Position numbers and translations under genes: made by a program. From Maridesulfovibrio sp. (GTDB lineage: Bacteria > Desulfobacterota > Desulfovibrionia > Desulfovibrionales > Desulfovibrionaceae): a stretch of 64,000 bases of DNA. Each line of letters begins with the position of its first letter. Position 1 is the first letter of the stretch. The notes beneath the pieces are model-generated. The model did not search any database, was not told where the DNA came from, and saw nothing but the letters and a program-made list of their open reading frames with translations. The stretch is from contig NZ_OY762999.1 in NCBI RefSeq assembly GCF_963666665.1, positions 3,754,001 to 3,818,000 on the forward strand. Direction: 5' to 3'. This document shows, in pieces, positions 33,539 to 42,477 of the stretch.

Positions 33539-35992
33539 CTAGCAACGGCCAGCGTCGTATTCAGTACGTTTGATGATTTCGTTCTGTACGCCGCAGTCCA
33601 GTCTGGTGAAGTAGGCGCTGAAGCCCGCAACACGGACGATGAGGTCGGAGTAATCCTTGGGGTTCTGCTGCGCATCTTTCAGGGTATCGGAGCTTACGCA
33701 GTTGAACTGGATGTGGGATCCGCCGAAGTCGCAGTAAGTCTTGATCAGGGAGATCAGTGTCTTAGCACCCTGAGGACCTTCCAGCACGGAGGGGGAGAAT
33801 TTCACGTTGAAGTGGTTCGCGCCGTAGCGGACGGTGTCGATTGCTTCTGCACCGGATTTGATCAGAGCAGTGATACCTTCCTTGTCAGTGCCGGGCATTG
33901 CGGAAACACTACCGTCGGTAAGAGCCACACCAGCTTTACGGCCGTTGGGCAGAGCACCCATCATTCCGCCGAAGTAGTTGTGGTAGGACAGGGAGTATGC
34001 ATCCAGCGGGGTGCGCTGTCCAAAGCAGTCCGGTCCCTGAGCGTGGTGGATTTCATCCACATCGCGGTAGAAACGCTGTACGAATGCCTGTACGTCTTCG
34101 TAGTCGTTGCCGTGCTTGGGAGCGTCAAAGCACATCTGGCGCAGTTCTTCGTAACCTTCGAAGTTGGCCTTAAGTGCTTTGATCAGTTCGTCCATGGTTA
34201 CAACCTTGGTGTCGTAAACAAGGTGCTTGATGGCAAGGATGGAGTTGGCAGCGTCAACTCCTGCGGTCATGATGGGGTTAACCTGCGGGTAGCGGGTTCC
34301 GCCTGCTTCTTCGCACATACCTTTCTCAATGCAGCCGTCGTACATGGCGGAGCGGAATACGCTCGGTACAACCTGCAGGCGTGCCATCTGGCTGAGATCG
34401 GAGTGGGCGCGGGAAATGCGGAACAGATTGTCCAGCTGTCCTTTTACTGCTTCGTAGAGGTCTTCAAAAGTTTCGAAGGTGGTGGGATCACCGGTTTCTG
34501 CACCGACCATTTTCTTGGTCACAGGGCATTTACCGTTGTTGAGCACCAGTTCGACTACTTTTGCGAGGCAGGGCTGGTCTTCCTGAGTGATGAAGCTTCC
34601 TTTGCCGCAAACGCCGGTGGATACGCAGCCGTAGTTACCGCAGTTACGTGCATCTTCAAGGGTTATGCCGTCGGGGTACTGTGCGAAACGGGCAAGAGTA
34701 CGCTGGATGACTACGTTGTTGTTCAGGATCTGGGGCTGGCCGGAACCGCCGCGGATGCACTCAACAACTTTCTGCATGTAAGATTCTTTGAGCTTCGGAT
34801 GGTAAAGCAGGGTCAGAGTAGGCTGAATGCTCTTCATCTGAATCTGGGTTTCGAGCATGAGCTCTTCCAGTTCGGTGGAAGCGTCGCGGCCGTCTTTGTC
34901 TACGCCGCCGATGGTCATGGACTGTCCGGTGTGGCCGGAAAGGGTCAGTGCGTAGGAGTTACCCTGATATTCACCCAGTTCAAGGTGACGAATCCACTGG
35001 AACTTGAGCATGGTCAGAACCTGCTCGCGGGTCAGGTTGCCTTCATCAATGTCTTTCTTGAAGAAGGGGTACATGTACTGGCCGTAACGACCGGGGGAAA
35101 CAGCGCAAGCCATCTGCTCGGTTGCTACACAGAGGTGGGTGAACCAGAAGGACTGGATAGCTTCACGGAAGTTGCGGGCCGGGTGTTCAGGAACGCGACG
35201 GCAGATTTCTGCGATTTCAAGCAGTTCTGCTTTTACTTTGGGATCGGACTCTTCCGCAGCGGTTTTTTCAGCAAGATCAGCATAGCGGTGGGAGTGTTTG
35301 ATTACCGCGTCAAAAGTGATCAGCATGGAACGGTAGAGATCGATTTTGTCTCTGTTTGCAAGAGTGTTCTGGGTCTCGGTGAGACGGGTGCGAACTTCTT
35401 CGATGAGGTGGCGAATACCTTTATTCAGCACCAGGCCGTAGTCGGCAATACCGGAACCGGAAGCAACGGAAACGTTTTCGTAGTACATGCCGGCTTTGGC
35501 GTACTTTTTGGCGCTTTCTCCGTACTTTTCCTTGTACATGGTGTTGTTCTGGTCGACGCAGGTGCGGCCTTTCCAGAGCTTGTAGGTCTTTTCGAGCAGT
35601 TCCTGAGTCTCGGCGGGAATTTTCATTTCACCGAGGGAAGCCATTTTGGCCATCTGCATTTCTTCTTTGATCCAGGAAACGTTCCATTCTGGGTATGCGT
35701 AAACACCTGCGCGGACACCTGTAAGGGTACCTACGATGGGGTTGCCGTCGAGAAATATTTTTTTCTGGGTCAGTACGCGTTCGAAAAGTTTGGCGCGGAT
35801 ATATACTACAGGTTCACCCTGATGCTTTTCATAAATTTCGTTCAGGAACTTGAGACGCTCGGGGTCCATGATCTGGGGAGCGTTCATGAGAAAATTTTTG
35901 AGTTCCTTGACGCGGTCTTCAGCTGTATCCCAATTGATGCCGTATCCTGCGGCAGTCTGGGTTTCTTCTTTTGCAGACAGAGTTGTATTCAT
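33539..35992 (-). CDS. Glycyl radical enzyme of unassigned substrate (PFL/diol-lyase superfamily)
   Basis: 817 residues from the start at 35992 (AGGAG six bases upstream; the frame stays open to 36127 but there overlaps the -24/-12 promoter). The C-terminal radical loop is IVRVAGFSAYFT with glycine about residue 790. The active-site cysteine is in NCGNYGCVSTGVCG (Cys about 456). In the diol/choline/isethionate/hydroxyproline lyases and arylacetate decarboxylases that position is C-x-E; here it is C-V-S, so the usual Glu base is missing. PFL has C-C-V-S, but only a single Cys precedes Val-Ser here. The N-terminal 'PFL domain' and the HLCVATEQMACAVSPGRYGQYM segment are typical. Substrate unknown; neighbours (TauE/SafE permease, APC permease, EBP) suggest a catabolic role. 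Not CutC or IslA by motif. Confidence 0.88.
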   Translation of the reverse strand: MNTTLSAKEETQTAAGYGINWDTAEDRVKELKNFLMNAPQIMDPERLKFLNEIYEKHQGEPVVYIRAKLFERVLTQKKIFLDGNPIVGTLTGVRAGVYAYPEWNVSWIKEEMQMAKMASLGEMKIPAETQELLEKTYKLWKGRTCVDQNNTMYKEKYGESAKKYAKAGMYYENVSVASGSGIADYGLVLNKGIRHLIEEVRTRLTETQNTLANRDKIDLYRSMLITFDAVIKHSHRYADLAEKTAAEESDPKVKAELLEIAEICRRVPEHPARNFREAIQSFWFTHLCVATEQMACAVSPGRYGQYMYPFFKKDIDEGNLTREQVLTMLKFQWIRHLELGEYQGNSYALTLSGHTGQSMTIGGVDKDGRDASTELEELMLETQIQMKSIQPTLTLLYHPKLKESYMQKVVECIRGGSGQPQILNNNVVIQRTLARFAQYPDGITLEDARNCGNYGCVSTGVCGKGSFITQEDQPCLAKVVELVLNNGKCPVTKKMVGAETGDPTTFETFEDLYEAVKGQLDNLFRISRAHSDLSQMARLQVVPSVFRSAMYDGCIEKGMCEEAGGTRYPQVNPIMTAGVDAANSILAIKHLVYDTKVVTMDELIKALKANFEGYEELRQMCFDAPKHGNDYEDVQAFVQRFYRDVDEIHHAQGPDCFGQRTPLDAYSLSYHNYFGGMMGALPNGRKAGVALTDGSVSAMPGTDKEGITALIKSGAEAIDTVRYGANHFNVKFSPSVLEGPQGAKTLISLIKTYCDFGGSHIQFNCVSSDTLKDAQQNPKDYSDLIVRVAGFSAYFTRLDCGVQNEIIKRTEYDAGRC

Positions 35993-36076
35993 TTCCATCT
36001 CCTGTGATTGTGCTATTGTTTTTGGTCTTTTAGGTAGATTGAAAGTGCGATTCGTTCGCTTGTTAATTTCGTCACT

Positions 36077-36092
36077 AGCACGGGCTGTGCCA
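36077..36092 (-). promoter_or_regulatory. Sigma-54 (-24/-12) promoter of the glycyl radical enzyme operon
   Basis: Minus-strand TGGCACAGCCCGTGCT with GG-N10-GC spacing, 85-100 bases upstream of the enzyme's start codon. The divergent EBP gene begins 234 bases away. Confidence 0.82.
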
Positions 36093-36152
36093 GAGATGCT
36101 TTTTTTGAATAAAATTATACCTAACATTCTGTAATTATGATGTTTAAATACT

Positions 36153-36172
36153 CACAATCTGTTTTGATTGTG
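36153..36172. promoter_or_regulatory. Putative EBP operator (7-bp inverted repeat)
   Basis: CACAATC-N6-GATTGTG, a perfect inverted repeat between the divergent EBP gene and the -24/-12 promoter, about 60-80 bp upstream of the -24 box. It is a good candidate enhancer for the EBP at 36326. The surrounding sequence is A/T rich. Confidence 0.6.
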
Positions 36173-36325
36173 TTGTGTGTGAAAAAAAGTAAAAAGAAAG
36201 AAATTTTTCTTTTTTAAAGAAAATTTTGGTTTGCTAAAAAATATTTTTTTATTTATCGACCCAATCAGTAGCCGGAGATTCAAGCCTTGTCTGGCTTTTC
36301 CGGATAAATAGAGAGGTTGTGAAAA

Positions 36326-37825
36326 ATGTATTTTAGCAAGGACAAGTTTTTTAATGTCAGTCGCCGCAGCATGCTCACTCCTGAGATGATTGCTATCTGG
36401 GATGATCTGGGACTCGGCGTGGCTGTGGTGGACGCCGAAGGTTACTGCGAGTATATGAATCCCATCCAGCGCAGGGCGGACGGCTTTACCCGAATTCATG
36501 TGGAAGGGCAGCATATTACCAAACTTTACGTGCCGCATGAATTGGATTGCATTCCCACTGTGGAGTGTCTGCGCAAAAGTGAACCCATCCTGCGCAAAAG
36601 CTATCTCTACAAGACCACCAACAATTACCTTGCCGGGACTGTTTCCGACTTCTTTCCGCTCTATGATCAGGGTCGCAAGGACGGGGTTATCACCTTTACT
36701 CTCTGGACCGGTTCAGTTCCCTTGGGCGTTAGCAATAAGAGATCACGTAAGCCTGCTTCCCGCGATAAGGATTATTCCTACTACACCTTTGATTCCCTTG
36801 TCGGCGAGGATGATTCCCTGCGCGAAGTGCTGGCCGAGGCCCGAACTGCTGCCAAGTCTTCCTCCCATGTCATGATCTGGGGTGAGAGCGGCACAGGTAA
36901 GGAGGTCTTTGCTCAGGCCATCCACATGGAAAGTGACCGTCGGGACAAGCCTTTCATTGCCGAGAACTGTGCAGCTATTCCTGAAAACCTGCTTGAGGCC
37001 ATTCTTTTCGGTACCTCCAAAGGTGCCTACACCGACGCCCCTGACAAGCCCGGTTTATTTGAGGAAGCCAACGGCGGAACCCTGCTGCTTGATGAGCTTA
37101 ACTCCATGCCTCTGGGCTTGCAGGCCAAGCTTTTGCGTGTCTTGCAGGAGAAGCGGGTTCGCAGGCTCGGTTCACAAAAAGAAATTCCCGTAGATGTGCG
37201 GGTGATCAGCATTCTTAACGAAGCACCTCTCAATGCTGTAAGTGAAGGTATTCTGCGCAGTGACCTTTTTTATCGTCTGGCCGTTGTCGGTCTGGCCATC
37301 CCTCCTTTGCGGGAACGCAAGGAGGATCTGGCTGTGCTTACCCGTTCTTTTATTGCCCGTTCGGAGCAGACAATTTCACCAGCTTTGATCGGGGTGGAAC
37401 CGGATGTTGTGCAGATGTTTTTTGATTACGACTGGCCCGGTAACGTGCGTGAGTTATTGCACGTTATTGAGGGAAGTCTGGCTTTACTGGGGAATCGCAC
37501 TTCCATCGGTGTGGAGAATCTGCCTCGCCATTTTCGCGAGGCCTGCGAGAAGTCGTTTATGCCCGCTGTTCCGCGTTCTGAAATCGCAGCTCCGCAGCAG
37601 ATCAATGATTCCATGCTCGGGAAGAATTTCTTTGATTACAATATGATCAAGCGTAACAGCGTGGTTCCGCTTAAAAGCTGTGTGCAGCAGTATGAGACCG
37701 AGTGCATCAGGAATGTGCTTAAGGTAACGGGCGGCAATGTTGCCAAGGCCGCCCGGATAATGCAGATAACTGGAGCCGGTCTGCGCTATAAGATTCAGCA
37801 GCTTGGAATTGAAGACGATTATTAA
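36326..37825 (+). CDS. PAS-domain sigma-54 enhancer-binding regulator, divergent from the GRE operon
   Basis: 499 residues. A PAS-like sensor (about 20-130: GLGVAVVDAEGYCEYMNPIQ), then AAA+ with Walker A GESGTGKE (186-193), Walker B LLLDE (253-257) and DLFYRLAVVGLAIPPLRER. A Fis-type HTH lies at 455-495 (GGNVAKAARIMQITGAGLRYKIQQLGI). The sigma-54 contact loop reads GAYTDA (233-238) instead of GAFTGA. The F-to-Y change is tolerated in many EBPs, but the Asp for the second Gly is unusual. Probable activator of the GRE operon and of the DUF4125/TauE and APC promoters. Confidence 0.88.
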   Translation: MYFSKDKFFNVSRRSMLTPEMIAIWDDLGLGVAVVDAEGYCEYMNPIQRRADGFTRIHVEGQHITKLYVPHELDCIPTVECLRKSEPILRKSYLYKTTNNYLAGTVSDFFPLYDQGRKDGVITFTLWTGSVPLGVSNKRSRKPASRDKDYSYYTFDSLVGEDDSLREVLAEARTAAKSSSHVMIWGESGTGKEVFAQAIHMESDRRDKPFIAENCAAIPENLLEAILFGTSKGAYTDAPDKPGLFEEANGGTLLLDELNSMPLGLQAKLLRVLQEKRVRRLGSQKEIPVDVRVISILNEAPLNAVSEGILRSDLFYRLAVVGLAIPPLRERKEDLAVLTRSFIARSEQTISPALIGVEPDVVQMFFDYDWPGNVRELLHVIEGSLALLGNRTSIGVENLPRHFREACEKSFMPAVPRSEIAAPQQINDSMLGKNFFDYNMIKRNSVVPLKSCVQQYETECIRNVLKVTGGNVAKAARIMQITGAGLRYKIQQLGIEDDY

Positions 37826-37827
37826 AT

Positions 37828-38562
37828 CTACAGAAAAGATCGAAATAAACAGACGACCCCGGCTAAAGCAATCACAGTCATGAGCACTTTGCGGAACAGG
37901 TCCTGATTGATGTGCTTGGTGACCGGGAAGGAAAGCAGGGTTCCGATGAGTGTGGCCGGAGCTCCGTAGATGGCGTAATCAATTACAGCGGGGGTAATCA
38001 GCCCGGCTCCGGCTTGGAGTACGCAAGTGAAGGTGGCACGGATTACGAAGAAGACGCCGAGGGTGCCGAGGAATACCCGCGGCTGCCATCCAACGTAGAG
38101 TCCGTAAGCTCCGATGGGCGGTCCGTCAAAGGATATGGCGGTGCCGAGCAGACTGGCACCGAATCCGGCGGCACTGCCCCGCGACCATGATTCCGGGTGA
38201 GTTTTTTCGACCTTGAAGGTGAGTTGCCAGTACACATAGTAGATGAGCAGCGCACCAACGGCTCCCTGCAGGATGGAGCTGGATACAAAGGTCAGGATGT
38301 ACAGTCCGGCAAAGGCTCCGGGTACGGAACCGACCAATAGCGGTTTGAGTGCGGACCAGCGGCAATGGCGGAAATGCATGGCCGCGATGGAGCCGTCCAT
38401 GATTACGTTCAGCAGGCAGGCAAGCGGCACCAGTTCCTGCATGGGAATAAACACGGCCGCTGCCGGAACAGCGACCATGGCCCCGCCGATACCGCTGACC
38501 CCGGATACAAATCCGCCGATCAGCCAGAGCAGGAATACAAGGGTATGGGGTGAATCAAACAT
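37828..38562 (-). CDS. TauE/SafE (TSUP) family permease
   Basis: 244 residues, about eight helices, TSUP pattern: LIGGFVSGVSGIGGAMVAVPA near the N-terminus and the internal repeat GFGASLLGTAISFDGPPIGAYGLYVG. TSUP carriers move sulfite, organosulfonates or sulfur oxyanions, among other anions. It lies six bases after the DUF4125 gene and converges on the EBP, leaving three bases between stops. It may import the GRE substrate or export a product (inference). Confidence 0.85.
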   Translation of the reverse strand: MFDSPHTLVFLLWLIGGFVSGVSGIGGAMVAVPAAAVFIPMQELVPLACLLNVIMDGSIAAMHFRHCRWSALKPLLVGSVPGAFAGLYILTFVSSSILQGAVGALLIYYVYWQLTFKVEKTHPESWSRGSAAGFGASLLGTAISFDGPPIGAYGLYVGWQPRVFLGTLGVFFVIRATFTCVLQAGAGLITPAVIDYAIYGAPATLIGTLLSFPVTKHINQDLFRKVLMTVIALAGVVCLFRSFL

Positions 38563-38568
38563 GAAATT

Positions 38569-39129
38569 TTACTTTGCGGGTTTGGCTATGGATTCTTCGC
38601 AGTGGGTGAGGGATTCGTAACCCAGCATGCGCATAAGGATTTCGTATCTTTCGCGTACGAGGTTGCCGTGTTTTTCTTGCACGGACTGTGCGTAAGCAAG
38701 ATAGATGTCCAAGGTTTTGGGTGAATAGGTCTGCAGTTCGCTGCCGAGATAAATGCAGAAGGACTGGTGACCGTCAGGGTGTACCGAGCGTGGGAACTGG
38801 GCGGCAACTTCTTTGCGCCACTCGCTTTCCATGGATACGATTTCGGTAATTGCCGGGGAATTGTTCTGCACCGGGATAAGGCCTTCCATGAGCGCATATT
38901 TTTCAGTCATGAGGTTGCGCTTGTCCGTGGCGGCCTGCTCAAGGTCCGCGAGATATGATTCAAGATACTCGTCCGGGAGGACAGAGTGGGTCATGTTGCG
39001 CATGATGCGGAAGGATTCGGGACGCTCCTGACAAAGTGAGGTGCCGCCGCGGTTATTAACAGCAAGGAACATATCCAGTTCCAGTTTGATGATCTGCTCA
39101 ATGAGTTGGGTCCGTTTATTTTCGGCCAT
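38569..39129 (-). CDS. DUF4125 family protein
   Basis: 186 residues, soluble, mostly helical. Recognisable DUF4125 features are QIIKLELDMFLAVNNRGGTSLCQERPESFRIMR and YGSELQTYSPKTLDIYLAYAQ-like text near the C-terminus. Function of the family is unknown. The start at 39129 is preceded by AAGGAGG; the frame extends upstream to 39201 with a basic, unlikely N-terminus. A -24/-12 promoter sits 40 bases upstream. First gene of a two-gene operon with the TSUP permease. Confidence 0.78.
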   Translation of the reverse strand: MAENKRTQLIEQIIKLELDMFLAVNNRGGTSLCQERPESFRIMRNMTHSVLPDEYLESYLADLEQAATDKRNLMTEKYALMEGLIPVQNNSPAITEIVSMESEWRKEVAAQFPRSVHPDGHQSFCIYLGSELQTYSPKTLDIYLAYAQSVQEKHGNLVRERYEILMRMLGYESLTHCEESIAKPAK

Positions 39130-39168
39130 GGGAGCCTCCTTAATGAAAAAAATAACGATCTTCCGGGT

Positions 39169-39184
39169 TGCAAAGGGGATGCCT
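39169..39184 (-). promoter_or_regulatory. Sigma-54 (-24/-12) promoter of the DUF4125-TSUP operon
   Basis: Minus-strand AGGCATCCCCTTTGCA: GGCA..TTTGCA with GG-N10-GC spacing; first base A instead of T. It is 40 bases before the start codon. Confidence 0.68.
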
Positions 39185-39448
39185 TTTCGGCGATTTTTCA
39201 TGATGAGATTGGATGTTTTTAGATATGGTCTTGATTTGATTGGTTAAGTCAATGATCACCTTGGCGCGGGTGAGTAATCGGCTGCTTTTGAATGGGATTT
39301 AGGAGAATTAAAGAAATTTATAAAAAAATAAAAAAAACTTTTGAAAAATAAAAAATTATTGAGTTTGCGTTATTGGCATTGATGATAGTTTGAAAAAATA
39401 AATCAGTTATTTCTGAATATTAAGATGATGGTGAAGAATTTCACGAAT

Positions 39449-39464
39449 TGGCATCCTGTTTGCT
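39449..39464 (+). promoter_or_regulatory. Sigma-54 (-24/-12) promoter of the APC permease gene
   Basis: TGGCATCCTGTTTGCT, GG-N10-GC spacing, one mismatch in the -24 box. It is 280 bases before the start codon; the A/T-rich tract at 39300-39360 lies upstream. Confidence 0.75.
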
Positions 39465-39744
39465 TAAATGATCAAGCAGCTTTTGGTAGGGCTGCTGAAT
39501 CAGGTGATTGAAAGTGTACAGATATCGTTCGCTCTTTGCAAAGGAGAGGAGAGCCATGCTGCTTTAGCAGAATCATGGCGGAATGTGTCCGGTCAATGTT
39601 GGATGGTGCAGCCATTTTTCGCCGACCGGAACGCGGCAGCAGGCAGTTGCCGGACATTGTTCGAGGAGGAACAACTGCCGGGGTTGGACACCTTGAAGTT
39701 CAGGGGAAGTCTGCCGTGAACTCATAAAACAAAGAGATAATCTG
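39465..39744 (+). other. Leader of the APC permease gene, no gene recognised
   Basis: 280 bases with short open frames lacking ribosome binding sites on both strands. AAACAAAGAGATAATCTG precedes the permease ATG and gives only a weak Shine-Dalgarno (AGAG). Confidence 0.45.
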
Positions 39745-41247
39745 ATGTCACAAGAAAAACTGGAATTAGAAAAATCAATGTCGCCCGCTCAGGTCTGGGC
39801 ACTGGCGCTGGGGTCAATCGTAGGTTGGGGTTGTTTTGTTCTCCCCGGTGATATGTTTCTTCCGCAGGCCGGTATCATGGGGACCCTGATCGGCTTCGGT
39901 GTCGGCGCATTTCTTATTTGTTTCGTAGCTGTCTGCTACAGCTACATGATTAAGTACGCCCCTGTTGCTGGCGGCGCGTTTGCATATGCTTATGTCGGCT
40001 TTGGGCCGACTGCGGCTTTTGTCTGCGGGTGGGCACTCGTGCTCGGGTACATAGCTATCATCGGCATCGACGTTGCCGCTCTGGCATTGATTTTCCGTTT
40101 CCTATTCCCGGGTGTTTTTGAGTTCGGTCCATTGTATTCAATTGCAGGATGGCAGGTTTATACCGGTGAGGTAATCCTGATGACTGCCGCAACACTGCTC
40201 TTCGGTTGGATGAACTACCGTGGTAACAGCTTTGCAGGTAAATTTCAGGTCATGCTGACCTTCCTGCTGACCATCGGTATTGTTTCCCTGTTCACCGGTT
40301 CCGCTTCCCTTGAAACTGCTGAAGTAGGAAACCTGCTTCCGCTTTTCGCCGAGCACCGCTCCATGATTTCCTGCGTGCTGATCATTTTTGCTATCTCCCC
40401 CTTTCTTTTCGCCGGATTTGATACTGTTCCGCAGGCTGCAGAGGAATTCACTTTCGAGCCTTCCCGCGCACGCAACATCATGATCATCGCCATTCTCTGC
40501 GGTCTTGTTCTTTATGCTCTGGTTACCCTTGCAGTAGGTATTGCCATCCCGGTTCCTGAAATGCTGGCTAAAATGGATGCCATGCGCGCTGCCGGCGGTA
40601 CTGCATGGGCTACTGGTGAAGTTGCAGCCATGGCTTTCGGTAAGCTTGGTGCTGTTGTCTTGGCCTGTGCCGTTATGGGTGCTGTCTGCACCGGTATTAA
40701 TGGTTTTTACATTGCTACTTCCCGTCTGCTGCTTAGTATGGCCCGTGCCGGAATCATGCCTTCATGGTTCGGCGATATCCATCCCAAGTACCGCACACCC
40801 TACAAAGCAATCCTGTTCACCATCGCCATTGTCCTGCTCACTCCTTTTGCCGGACGTTCCGTTATTGTCTGGATTGTTGATATGAGTTCTGTTGGTACCG
40901 GTATCGGTTACCTGTTCTCCTGCCTTGCTGCACGTCGTGTAATCCTCGGTTCTACCGATGTTGACCAGCGTTCTCTGAAGATGTTCTGCTGCGGCATGGG
41001 AACCCTTGCTTCAGTTTTCTGCATCGTATTGCTGCTTATTCCCGGTTCCCCGGCTTACATCAGTGAAGCTTCCCGTTGGTGCATGGTTGTATGGGTGGCA
41101 ATGGGTGTGTTCTTCTACTTCTCCAACAGGAGCGCTTGGGCTGAGCTTCCCGAAGATCAGCTGCGTAGAAACGTTTTGGGCAGCGATGATATTCCTGTCT
41201 TTTACAAAGGCGCAGCTCAGGGCCAGCCCCAGACCGTTTCTGAATAA
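39745..41247 (+). CDS. APC-superfamily amino acid/amine permease
   Basis: 500 residues, about 12 helices. It starts with the APC segment MSPAQVWALALGSIVGWGCFVLPGD (substrate-binding GSIVGWG loop) and the helix 3 block PVAGGAFAYAYVGFGPTAAF. FAGFDTVPQAAEEFTFEPSRA is typical of the amino-acid:cation carrier group. Behind a -24/-12 promoter. It probably belongs to the GRE regulon and could import its substrate; the identity is not determinable. Confidence 0.85.
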   Translation: MSQEKLELEKSMSPAQVWALALGSIVGWGCFVLPGDMFLPQAGIMGTLIGFGVGAFLICFVAVCYSYMIKYAPVAGGAFAYAYVGFGPTAAFVCGWALVLGYIAIIGIDVAALALIFRFLFPGVFEFGPLYSIAGWQVYTGEVILMTAATLLFGWMNYRGNSFAGKFQVMLTFLLTIGIVSLFTGSASLETAEVGNLLPLFAEHRSMISCVLIIFAISPFLFAGFDTVPQAAEEFTFEPSRARNIMIIAILCGLVLYALVTLAVGIAIPVPEMLAKMDAMRAAGGTAWATGEVAAMAFGKLGAVVLACAVMGAVCTGINGFYIATSRLLLSMARAGIMPSWFGDIHPKYRTPYKAILFTIAIVLLTPFAGRSVIVWIVDMSSVGTGIGYLFSCLAARRVILGSTDVDQRSLKMFCCGMGTLASVFCIVLLLIPGSPAYISEASRWCMVVWVAMGVFFYFSNRSAWAELPEDQLRRNVLGSDDIPVFYKGAAQGQPQTVSE

Positions 41248-41289
41248 TTAAAACACGGGCAGGCTTTCTGCCTTGCTCAGTACATAAGA

Positions 41290-41321
41290 AACCCCGTCAG
41301 TCATGCTGGCGGGGTTTTATT
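41290..41321 (+). terminator. Intrinsic terminator after the APC permease gene
   Basis: An 11-bp stem (41290-41300 with 41306-41316, one G-T pair) and a TTTTATT tail. Confidence 0.85.
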
Positions 41322-41458
41322 ATTAGCGAAGATATAGTTTTTCTGAATGCATGTTATGTTGAATTATCTCTAATTCCGATTGGAAGTATTTAAAATGGTG
41401 ATGTATTTGTAGCTCCTTTAAAGGAATGGCCAATCTTAATCAGGAATGGAGTTGTTGT

Positions 41459-41863
41459 ATGGAACCATTGGCGGTTAGATTCAGTCCGGGGCAGGACCTC
41501 CTGCTTGAACTGGAACGTATTGCGCAGGAAAAGAAAATTGAAGCCGCATGTGTGCTTACCTGTGTGGGCAGTCTGACCAAGGCCGTCCTGCGTTTTGCCA
41601 ATCAGGGCGAAAGCACGGAGCTAAGCGGGTATTTTGAGATAGTATCCCTGACCGGGGTGCTCTCACACTACGGCTCGCATTTTCATATCGCCATATCCGA
41701 CGGGGAAGGCAAAACCATCGGTGCGCATCTGATGGAGGGGAGCAGGGTCTACACTACTGCTGAAATAGTGCTGGCTGTCTTTCCGGAATATTCCTTTCTG
41801 AGAAGTTTCGACCCCCAGACCGGTTATCCGGAACTGGAAATCAAATCACAAACCGGTAAATAA
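41459..41863 (+). CDS. PPC/DUF296-domain protein
   Basis: 134 residues covering one PPC (DUF296) domain: MEPLAVRFSPGQDLLLELERIAQEKKI, the ACVLTCVGSLTKAVLRFAN core and the metal-like HYGSHFHIAISD segment. Bacterial PPC proteins form trimers; some are called DNA-binding by similarity to plant AT-hook proteins. The start at 41459 fits the domain start and has GGAG; a longer form from 41426 would have a very short SD spacing. It precedes the ECF transporter genes by 12 bases, so it may sense or process the same ligand (inference). Confidence 0.82.
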   Translation: MEPLAVRFSPGQDLLLELERIAQEKKIEAACVLTCVGSLTKAVLRFANQGESTELSGYFEIVSLTGVLSHYGSHFHIAISDGEGKTIGAHLMEGSRVYTTAEIVLAVFPEYSFLRSFDPQTGYPELEIKSQTGK

Positions 41864-41875
41864 GGAGTGAGTGGG

Positions 41876-42466
41876 ATGGGTGTTAGCGAGCAGATTAAAA
41901 AGGATTTTACAACATTTACATGGGTTCTGATTGCCGTGGCAATCGTCATCAATATTGCCGTTGGTCAGCTTGTCTCTTTGCTTAAGCTGCCAATTTTTCT
42001 TGATTCCATAGGAACAGTAATGGTGGGTGTACTTGCCGGACCATGGGCAGGTGGACTTGCCGGACTTATCACCAACCTGATCTGGGGCGTTATTTCTTCC
42101 CCCGTTGCCGCAGCTTTTGCCCCGGTAGCAATGGTAATCGGTATTGCCGCCGGTGTCTGTGCCCGTATGGGTATGTTTAAAACATGGTGGACCTCCATTA
42201 TCGCTGGTCTGATCATTACCGTATTCAACTCTGTTGTTGCCGTGCCTATCCGCCTGTACATGTTCGGCGGTATTACCGGAAGCGGTGCTGACTTTGCCAT
42301 GGCATATCTGTTGGCATTGGGCCGTGATCTTTTCGGTTCCGTTGTTGTGACCGTGTTCACCACTAATGTTATCGACAAGGTTGCCACAGCCGTGCTGGTC
42401 TGGGGTATTGTGAAGAGCCTTCCCGCAAGAACAGCTGCACGTTTTCCTGCGCTGGCAAAGGCATAA
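41876..42466 (+). CDS. ECF transporter substrate-binding (S) component
   Basis: 196 residues, about five or six helices: the ECF S-component signature FLDSIGTVMVGVLAGPWAGGLAGLITNLIWG near residues 40-70, and a C-terminal ALGRDLFGSVVVTVFTTNV. S components bind a vitamin or metal-type micronutrient in the membrane. The substrate is not readable, and no riboswitch was recognised upstream to indicate it. ATG at 41876 is eight bases after AAGGAG; GTG at 41867 is possible. Confidence 0.8.
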   Translation: MGVSEQIKKDFTTFTWVLIAVAIVINIAVGQLVSLLKLPIFLDSIGTVMVGVLAGPWAGGLAGLITNLIWGVISSPVAAAFAPVAMVIGIAAGVCARMGMFKTWWTSIIAGLIITVFNSVVAVPIRLYMFGGITGSGADFAMAYLLALGRDLFGSVVVTVFTTNVIDKVATAVLVWGIVKSLPARTAARFPALAKA

Positions 42467-42477
42467 GGGAAAAGTCT

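Noticed and set aside
33539..35992. Assignment as isethionate sulfite-lyase or choline TMA-lyase
   Set aside because: Those enzymes have Glu two residues after the catalytic Cys; this protein has Ser, so the named function is not supported.
33524..36007. Very long plus-strand open frame (over 800 codons) opposite the glycyl radical enzyme
   Set aside because: It is the antisense of a clear enzyme gene with conserved motifs; long antisense frames arise from codon bias.
39479..39720. Short open frames on both strands in the APC permease leader
   Set aside because: They lack ribosome binding sites and protein character; treated as leader.
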